Shown one piece after another: positions 15,793-19,681 of a DNA stretch of 19,681 bases. Below the pieces are notes generated by a model. It was given only the letters and a program-made list of their open reading frames with translations, was not told the DNA's origin and ran no database searches. The DNA lies in assembly GCA_016219145.1 (NCBI GenBank), contig JACRCG010000107.1:1-19681 (forward strand). Reading direction: 5' to 3'. The stretch comes from Deltaproteobacteria bacterium. GTDB taxonomy: Bacteria; Desulfobacterota; Desulfuromonadia; Geobacterales; Pseudopelobacteraceae. A program made the position numbers and the translations under genes. Positions within the stretch are counted from its first letter, which is position 1. Each line of letters starts with the position of its first letter.

Positions 15793-16047
15793 ATGCAGAA
15801 ATCCAGAATCAATCTTACTCTTGACGCCGACTTGATTGACTTTATCAAGGAGTATGCTGAAACTCAGAGAACAACGGTTTCCGAAGTCTTTACCCAATTT
15901 GCGTTAAAGCTGAAGCGGGTTAAAGAGAATGACCCTACTGAAACAATACTGGCAGACCCTGATTTTTCTGATTCGCTTTTGAGTTCAATTGAGCGGGTTA
16001 AAGCAGGTACAGTCAGTTGGCTCAGTTATGATGAGGTCTTTAAATGA
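15793..16047 (+). CDS. Antitoxin, ribbon-helix-helix-like (DUF6364-type)
   Basis: An 84-residue protein beginning MQKSRINLTLDADLIDFIKEY, then TTVSEVFTQF. This is a short beta strand followed by two helices, the usual ribbon-helix-helix plan, and resembles small antitoxins of the DUF6364 kind. The charged C-terminal half (DPTETILADPDFSDSLL...) would wrap the toxin. The start is placed at 15793 after AGGAGG. A frame extending to 15772 would begin inside the operator and adds MTFRRCA without support. It overlaps the toxin by four bases (ATGA). Base composition is poorer in GC than the liu genes, which suggests horizontal gain. Confidence 0.8.
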   Translation: MQKSRINLTLDADLIDFIKEYAETQRTTVSEVFTQFALKLKRVKENDPTETILADPDFSDSLLSSIERVKAGTVSWLSYDEVFK

Positions 16048-16355
16048 ATCTTGTTTTTAGCGATGATTTTGCCGCTTCTCTAAATAAACACAGTTCAATA
16101 AAAGAAGCTGTCCGAAAAAAAGTGAATATGATCTGCGAAAGCCCCGTGGCTCTTGGTGAACCGCTCAAAGGAAACTTTCGTGGTTATTACAGTTGCCCCG
16201 TCAAACGCAATTTCCTGATTATTTTCCTTTACTGCGCAACGTGCCGAAAGAAGGGAGATGATGCCATTGTCCTCTGTGCAGATTGTCCTGATTGCCTTGA
16301 CGACACCATCAAGTTTATTGCCCTTGGTCCCCACGATAAGGCTTATTGGGGGTGA
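16044..16355 (+). CDS. RelE/ParE-superfamily toxin
   Basis: A 103-residue basic protein with the RelE/ParE pattern: an N-terminal strand, helix pair (SIKEAVRKKVNMICESP), then GEPLKGNFRGYYSCPVKRNFLIIF and a final IALGPHDKAYW. The GxLKG...R.Y strand region and the H..Y/W end match mRNA-cleaving Txe/YoeB/RelE-like members more than gyrase-poisoning ParE, but this is judged by eye. It contains four cysteines in CATCRKK...CADCPDC, unusual for the family and perhaps metal-binding. It starts within the antitoxin stop and is translated by coupling. Confidence 0.78.
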   Translation: MNLVFSDDFAASLNKHSSIKEAVRKKVNMICESPVALGEPLKGNFRGYYSCPVKRNFLIIFLYCATCRKKGDDAIVLCADCPDCLDDTIKFIALGPHDKAYWG

Positions 16356-16392
16356 TTTTTCTCTGAAAGTTCTCCACGGGAGGTAACTTTTT

Positions 16393-16596
16393 ATGGCAAT
16401 AAAAGCTGTTGAAATGGTTAGGAAAATACGGGATGAAAATTATGAAAGGAATCATAGCCTTTCTCGGGAAGAGCAATTGCGTTTAATACATGAAGAGGCG
16501 GCTCTTTTTTTAGTAAAACTGGAGCAAAAAAAGAAAAGTCCGTCCATGCAACGCAAAAAAGTTTTGATAACGCCTTCCGTAACTGCTGCCAGATAG
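16393..16596 (+). CDS. Small uncharacterised protein following the toxin-antitoxin pair
   Basis: A 67-residue charged protein, MAIKAVEMVRKIRDENYE..., mostly helical, with no membrane segment. A strong GGGAGGT (16378-16384) is 8 bases before the ATG, so it is probably translated, likely from the toxin-antitoxin message 37 bases upstream. The first 45 residues look like small proteins I recall beside toxin genes (AVEMVRKIRDxxYE...LSREE). The end (SPSMQRKKVLITPSVTAAR) does not look like the same family and may be a frameshifted or truncated tail. It might be an orphan antitoxin-like gene. The function is unknown. Confidence 0.6.
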   Translation: MAIKAVEMVRKIRDENYERNHSLSREEQLRLIHEEAALFLVKLEQKKKSPSMQRKKVLITPSVTAAR

Positions 16597-16605
16597 TTGA
16601 TTGCA

Positions 16606-16671
16606 CATAGCCATTGCCTGGCATTGTACCGCGTGGGCGTGATGACTCCATGCCAACGCTACCTGGCTATG
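16606..16671. repeat. Nested inverted repeats downstream of the small gene
   Basis: The outer arms CATAGCCA (16606-16613) and TGGCTATG (16664-16671) enclose inner arms TGGCAT (16619-16624) and ATGCCA (16650-16655). The RNA could fold into a two-part stem with a 25-base loop. There is no U-run, so it is not an ordinary terminator. It sits at the right edge of the AT-rich toxin-antitoxin insert. Confidence 0.5.
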
Positions 16672-16725
16672 AGGCCAACTTGCGATCTATGAAGTTTCAT
16701 TAAATTTGAAGGAGATTCAACTTAA

Positions 16726-17847
16726 ATGACCGAATACGATTACTGGAAGATATTTCCCCGCATGCCCAAAAAAGTGACTATTGGCGACATAACGGTACGA
16801 GACGGTTTTCAGCACGAGGAAAAATTTGTTTCTACCCAGGCCAAGATCTATTACCTTGAAGAGCTTATTTTTGCAGGCTGCCGCAATATTGAGGTAACCA
16901 ACCTCGGAAATCCTGCCTCCATGCCGCAATTCAGGGATGCCGAAATACTGCTGGCTCATCTGCGGGGTGATGATTTCAGAAAACGCTGTGCAAAGCGCGG
17001 CATCAATTATGACGACATCTGCCTGACTGCGATTACGATCCGGGAAACTGCCGTAGATCGTGCTATCGAGCTGAGAAACCGTGGTGTCGGACCGGATCGC
17101 CTGCTGATGATGGTCTCCACCGAGGAACGGCATCATTTTGCCAATTCCGGCTGCACACTTCCACAGTACTGGAAAGAAGCTGAACGGAGCATAAAAAAGT
17201 GCAACGACGCCGGGATGAAGATGTGCGGCACGGTCAGCACGATCTGGGGCAGCCCGATCGGCGGTGCAACCTGCATGAAGGACGCAGTTGAATTTACCCG
17301 GCGCTGGCTGGACATAGGCGCTCATGACGTCGAACATGCCGACCACGACGGCAGTGCCTCGTCTCCGGATGTCTATCGCTATTTCTCGATGGTTCTTGAC
17401 GAACTGCCTGATACGAAGCTGCATATAGCGCACTTCCATGAGACCAAACGGGTGGCTTCGGCTTCGGTGCTGGCCGCCCTGCAGGCCGGTATCACCCACT
17501 TTGAAGCGACTCTGGGTGGGCTGGGCGGCCAACCTGCCAATTTCCTTGATGATTGCCCGGTCAAGGGAACGGGAGAATACTATTACAAAGACCCCCGTTA
17601 CGTGGGCTTGGTGACTCTTGAGGATACCTTGGTACAGATCGACGAAATGGGGATCGAACATGGCTGGGATGTTGACAGGGTACTTAAACTTGGAGCGCAG
17701 CTTGAAAAAACATTTGGCCGACGGCTGCGCTCGGAGGCGATCATGAACGGCCGGACCGCCAAAGAAGGGCATCTGGAGTACGCTCGTCCAGGCCTGGCCG
17801 AACTGAAGAAAAAGCTGGGAGAAAGTCCGGAGCAGAAGTTCCCTTAA
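16726..17847 (+). CDS. DRE-TIM metallolyase, HMG-CoA lyase-like but lacking the catalytic Cys
   Basis: A 373-residue TIM-barrel protein of the pyruvate carboxyltransferase/HMG-CoA lyase superfamily. The N-terminal motif DITVRDGFQHEE carries Arg25, Asp26 and Gln29. The metal-ligand pattern is AHFHET (His236, His238). At the place of HMG-CoA lyase Cys240 the motif is GLGGQPANFLDD, with Gln269 in place of Cys. It is 68 residues longer than the liu lyase, with extra segments around 80-150 and a C-terminal helix region. Aldol-type cleavage or condensation of an acyl-CoA is likely, but the substrate is unknown. AAGGAG (16709-16714) precedes the ATG by 11 bases. The toxin-antitoxin insert separates it from the liu operon. 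Confidence 0.85.
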   Translation: MTEYDYWKIFPRMPKKVTIGDITVRDGFQHEEKFVSTQAKIYYLEELIFAGCRNIEVTNLGNPASMPQFRDAEILLAHLRGDDFRKRCAKRGINYDDICLTAITIRETAVDRAIELRNRGVGPDRLLMMVSTEERHHFANSGCTLPQYWKEAERSIKKCNDAGMKMCGTVSTIWGSPIGGATCMKDAVEFTRRWLDIGAHDVEHADHDGSASSPDVYRYFSMVLDELPDTKLHIAHFHETKRVASASVLAALQAGITHFEATLGGLGGQPANFLDDCPVKGTGEYYYKDPRYVGLVTLEDTLVQIDEMGIEHGWDVDRVLKLGAQLEKTFGRRLRSEAIMNGRTAKEGHLEYARPGLAELKKKLGESPEQKFP

Positions 17848-17884
17848 AACGAGTAGGCCCATCTTGCAGAGAATAAAACGGACT

Positions 17885-17997
17885 GCAATAGAACGCGGAT
17901 GACGCGGATTGAGCGGATTTACGCAGATTTTGGACCAATTATTTTCGGTAAATCCGTGAAGATCAGCTTAAATCCGGTCTTTTCCGCGTTCTATTGC
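17885..17997. repeat. 113-bp inverted repeat with perfect 15-bp ends (MITE-like)
   Basis: GCAATAGAACGCGGA (17885-17899) and TCCGCGTTCTATTGC (17983-17997) are exact inverted copies. An inner pair CGGATTTAC (17914-17922) and GTAAATCCG (17948-17956) adds a second stem. The left half is built of GCGGAT-type units (GCGGATGAC, GCGGATTGA, GCGGATTTAC). No protein is encoded. I recall GCGGAT/ATCCGC repeats of this look scattered through Geobacter-type and some other bacterial genomes. It lies between the lyase-like gene and the acyl-CoA synthetase, and might act as an RNA hairpin between them. Confidence 0.85.
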
Positions 17998-18027
17998 CTT
18001 TTGGCCTTTTTCTTGTGAAATGTTGTC

Positions 18028-18055
18028 TTGTTTTCTCGAAAAAAAACCTTATGAT
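18028..18055 (+). promoter_or_regulatory. Candidate promoter of the acyl-CoA synthetase gene
   Basis: TTGTTT (18028-18033) and TATGAT (18050-18055) are 16 bases apart with an A-tract between. The gene starts 35 bases further on. The -10 is good and the -35 is mediocre. Its place just beyond the inverted repeat suggests the synthetase can be transcribed on its own. Confidence 0.4.
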
Positions 18056-18090
18056 TACCATCTTCATTCATACATTAGCGGGAGGATAAA

Positions 18091-19681
18091 ATGTCACAGC
18101 AACTAACCCACACAGTAGGCTCACTTCTGGACGACATGGCACGGCGCTTTCCTGGCAACGAAGCGGTGGTCTATCCGGAGCGCAAGCTGCGTTACACTTA
18201 CTCGCAGTTCAACGACGTCTGCCGCCAGGTTGCCAAAGGCCTGATGCAGATGGGTATCAAGAAGGGGGATAACATATCCATATGGGCCTACAATGTCCCG
18301 GAGTGGCTGATTTTGCAGTTTGCTTCCGCAAAAATCGGCGCCGTGCTTGTCACGGTCAACACCAGCTATAAATCGGCCGAGCTGGAATATATTCTCAATC
18401 AGTCCGATTCCACGTCGCTCTTCATGGTCGGCTCATTCAAGGACACCAACTATGTTGAAACCCTGAACAGCGTGGTGCCTGCACTGGCAACATCAGAGCC
18501 TGGCAAGCTCAGCGTTTCGAATCTGCCTTTTTTGAAAAACGTCATTTTTATTGGCCAGGAAACCCCGGCCGGTATGCTGAATTTCGACAGCATTATCCAG
18601 ATGGGGCAGGAGGTTTCAGATGCCGATCTGAACGCTATCGAGGCAACCCTCAACTGCCACGAAACCATCAACATGCAGTATACCTCCGGGACTACCGGAT
18701 TCCCTAAAGGGGTCATGCTGACCCACTACAATATTGTCAACAATGGATTTAACATCGGCGAATGCATGAAGTTCACCGAAAAGGACCGGCTCTGCATTCC
18801 GGTGCCGTTTTTCCACTGTTTTGGCTGCGTACTGGGTGTTTTGGCCTGCGTTACCCATGGTTCCACCATGGTTCCGGTCGAGATTTTCGATCCGCTGGCG
18901 GTTCTCAGAACCATAGAAGCCGAAAAGTGTACCGCCGTTCACGGCGTACCGACCATGTTTATTGCTGAGCTGGAACATCCCGAGTTTTCAAAATTTGATT
19001 TGAGCCGTCTGCGCAGCGGCATCATGGCCGGTTCCCCCTGTCCGATCGAAGTCATGAAAAAAGTCATCTCCCAGATGCATGCCAGCGAGATTACCATCGC
19101 CTACGGCCAGACCGAATCCTCCCCGGTTATCACCCAGACCCGCACCGATGATCCGATTGAACTGCGTGTCGCCACGGTCGGCCGCGCTTTACCTGACGTA
19201 GGTGTGAAAATCGTCGATATCGAGACCGGCGAGGCTCTGCCGCCCGGCAAGCAGGGTGAACTCTGTACTCAGGGGTACCACGTCATGAAAGGGTACTACA
19301 AAATGCCGGATGAAACCGCTCGTGCCATCGACACTGACAACTGGCTGCATACCGGCGACCTTGCCATTATGGACGAAAACGGCTACTGCAAGATCACCGG
19401 CCGGATCAAGCAGATGATTATCCGTGGCGGTGAAAACATCTATCCCCGCGAAATCGAGGAGTTTCTCTATACCCACCCCAAAGTATCCGATATCCAGGTC
19501 TATGGAGTTCCTGACAAGAAATACGGGGAGCAGGTCATGGCCGCCATCATCCTGAAAAAAGGGATGGAGATGACTGAAGACGAGGTGCGCGACTTCTGTC
19601 AGGGCAAAATTGCCAACTACAAAATTCCAAAATATGTCAAGTTTGTTGACGGCTATCCGATGACCGCTTCCGGCAAAATCC
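18091..19681 (+). CDS. AMP-forming acyl-CoA synthetase (partial, cut by window end)
   Basis: Activates a carboxylic acid to its CoA thioester. The frame is open to the window edge, giving 530 codons. The start is fixed by GGGAGGA about 6 bases before the ATG. Motifs are TSGTTGFPKG (198-207), YGQTE (338-342), HTGDL (Asp423), and the hinge GRIKQMIIRGGENIYP. The catalytic lysine in TASGK (Lys529) is the second-last residue visible, so perhaps 15-20 residues are missing. It belongs to the medium/short-chain fatty-acyl-CoA synthetase group (ACSF2-like), and is clearly different from the ligase in the transporter operon. Beside liu genes, isovalerate or acetoacetate are reasonable substrates, but that is inferred from position only. 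Confidence 0.9.
   Translation, partial: MSQQLTHTVGSLLDDMARRFPGNEAVVYPERKLRYTYSQFNDVCRQVAKGLMQMGIKKGDNISIWAYNVPEWLILQFASAKIGAVLVTVNTSYKSAELEYILNQSDSTSLFMVGSFKDTNYVETLNSVVPALATSEPGKLSVSNLPFLKNVIFIGQETPAGMLNFDSIIQMGQEVSDADLNAIEATLNCHETINMQYTSGTTGFPKGVMLTHYNIVNNGFNIGECMKFTEKDRLCIPVPFFHCFGCVLGVLACVTHGSTMVPVEIFDPLAVLRTIEAEKCTAVHGVPTMFIAELEHPEFSKFDLSRLRSGIMAGSPCPIEVMKKVISQMHASEITIAYGQTESSPVITQTRTDDPIELRVATVGRALPDVGVKIVDIETGEALPPGKQGELCTQGYHVMKGYYKMPDETARAIDTDNWLHTGDLAIMDENGYCKITGRIKQMIIRGGENIYPREIEEFLYTHPKVSDIQVYGVPDKKYGEQVMAAIILKKGMEMTEDEVRDFCQGKIANYKIPKYVKFVDGYPMTASGKI

Noticed and set aside
15913..16005. Repeated GCGGGTTAAAG in the antitoxin gene
   Set aside because: Two 11-base copies encode similar RVK stretches in different helices. 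This is most simply chance or codon reuse.
16717..17862. 381-codon minus-strand frame opposite the lyase-like gene
   Set aside because: The plus-strand frame carries the conserved metal and catalytic motifs and a ribosome site. The minus frame has neither.

Overview
The window reads as chromosome from a Gram-negative, mid-GC proteobacterium. The gene content and the types of extragenic repeats suggest Geobacter or a relative (Desulfuromonadia). That assignment is inferred from memory of such genomes and was not tested by a search. Two catabolic gene blocks diverge from a 725-bp non-coding region at 6896-7620.

Left block, minus strand, transcribed from about 6895 down to 60: livG - long-chain-type acyl-CoA ligase - livH - livM - periplasmic binding protein - livF. 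It is a complete branched-chain amino acid (HAAT/Liv) type ABC importer. An AMP-forming acyl-CoA ligase is embedded in it with no spacing after livG. The ligase suggests that the imported solute is a carboxylic acid activated on arrival, rather than an amino acid used as such. The substrate cannot be read from the sequence. A GC-rich hairpin lies between the binding-protein gene and livF.

Right block, plus strand, 7621-15683: a leucine/isovalerate degradation (liu) operon. Its genes are isovaleryl-CoA dehydrogenase, an alpha/beta hydrolase, methylcrotonyl-CoA carboxylase beta, methylglutaconyl-CoA hydratase, a MaoC-like hotdog protein, methylcrotonyl-CoA carboxylase alpha (biotin-containing) and HMG-CoA lyase. 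Together the recognised enzymes convert isovaleryl-CoA to acetyl-CoA and acetoacetate. The hydrolase and the MaoC-like protein are extra to the textbook pathway. A strong sigma70-type promoter with a TTACGTAA-centred dyad precedes the operon. No regulator gene is visible in the window.

From 15744 to about 16600 a visibly AT-richer insert carries a type II toxin-antitoxin pair (ribbon-helix-helix-like antitoxin, RelE/ParE-like toxin) and a small unknown gene. The promoter of the pair is overlaid by a perfect 18-bp palindrome. After it come a second DRE-TIM metallolyase that resembles HMG-CoA lyase but lacks its catalytic cysteine, and an acyl-CoA synthetase cut by the window end just after its catalytic lysine.

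Three extragenic repeats break up the right block: a 5 x 9-bp tandem array (11245-11289), a 128-bp imperfect inverted repeat built of CACAAAG units (12580-12707), and a 113-bp inverted repeat with perfect 15-bp ends and GCGGAT-type units (17885-17997). The last two look like non-autonomous, MITE-like interspersed elements.
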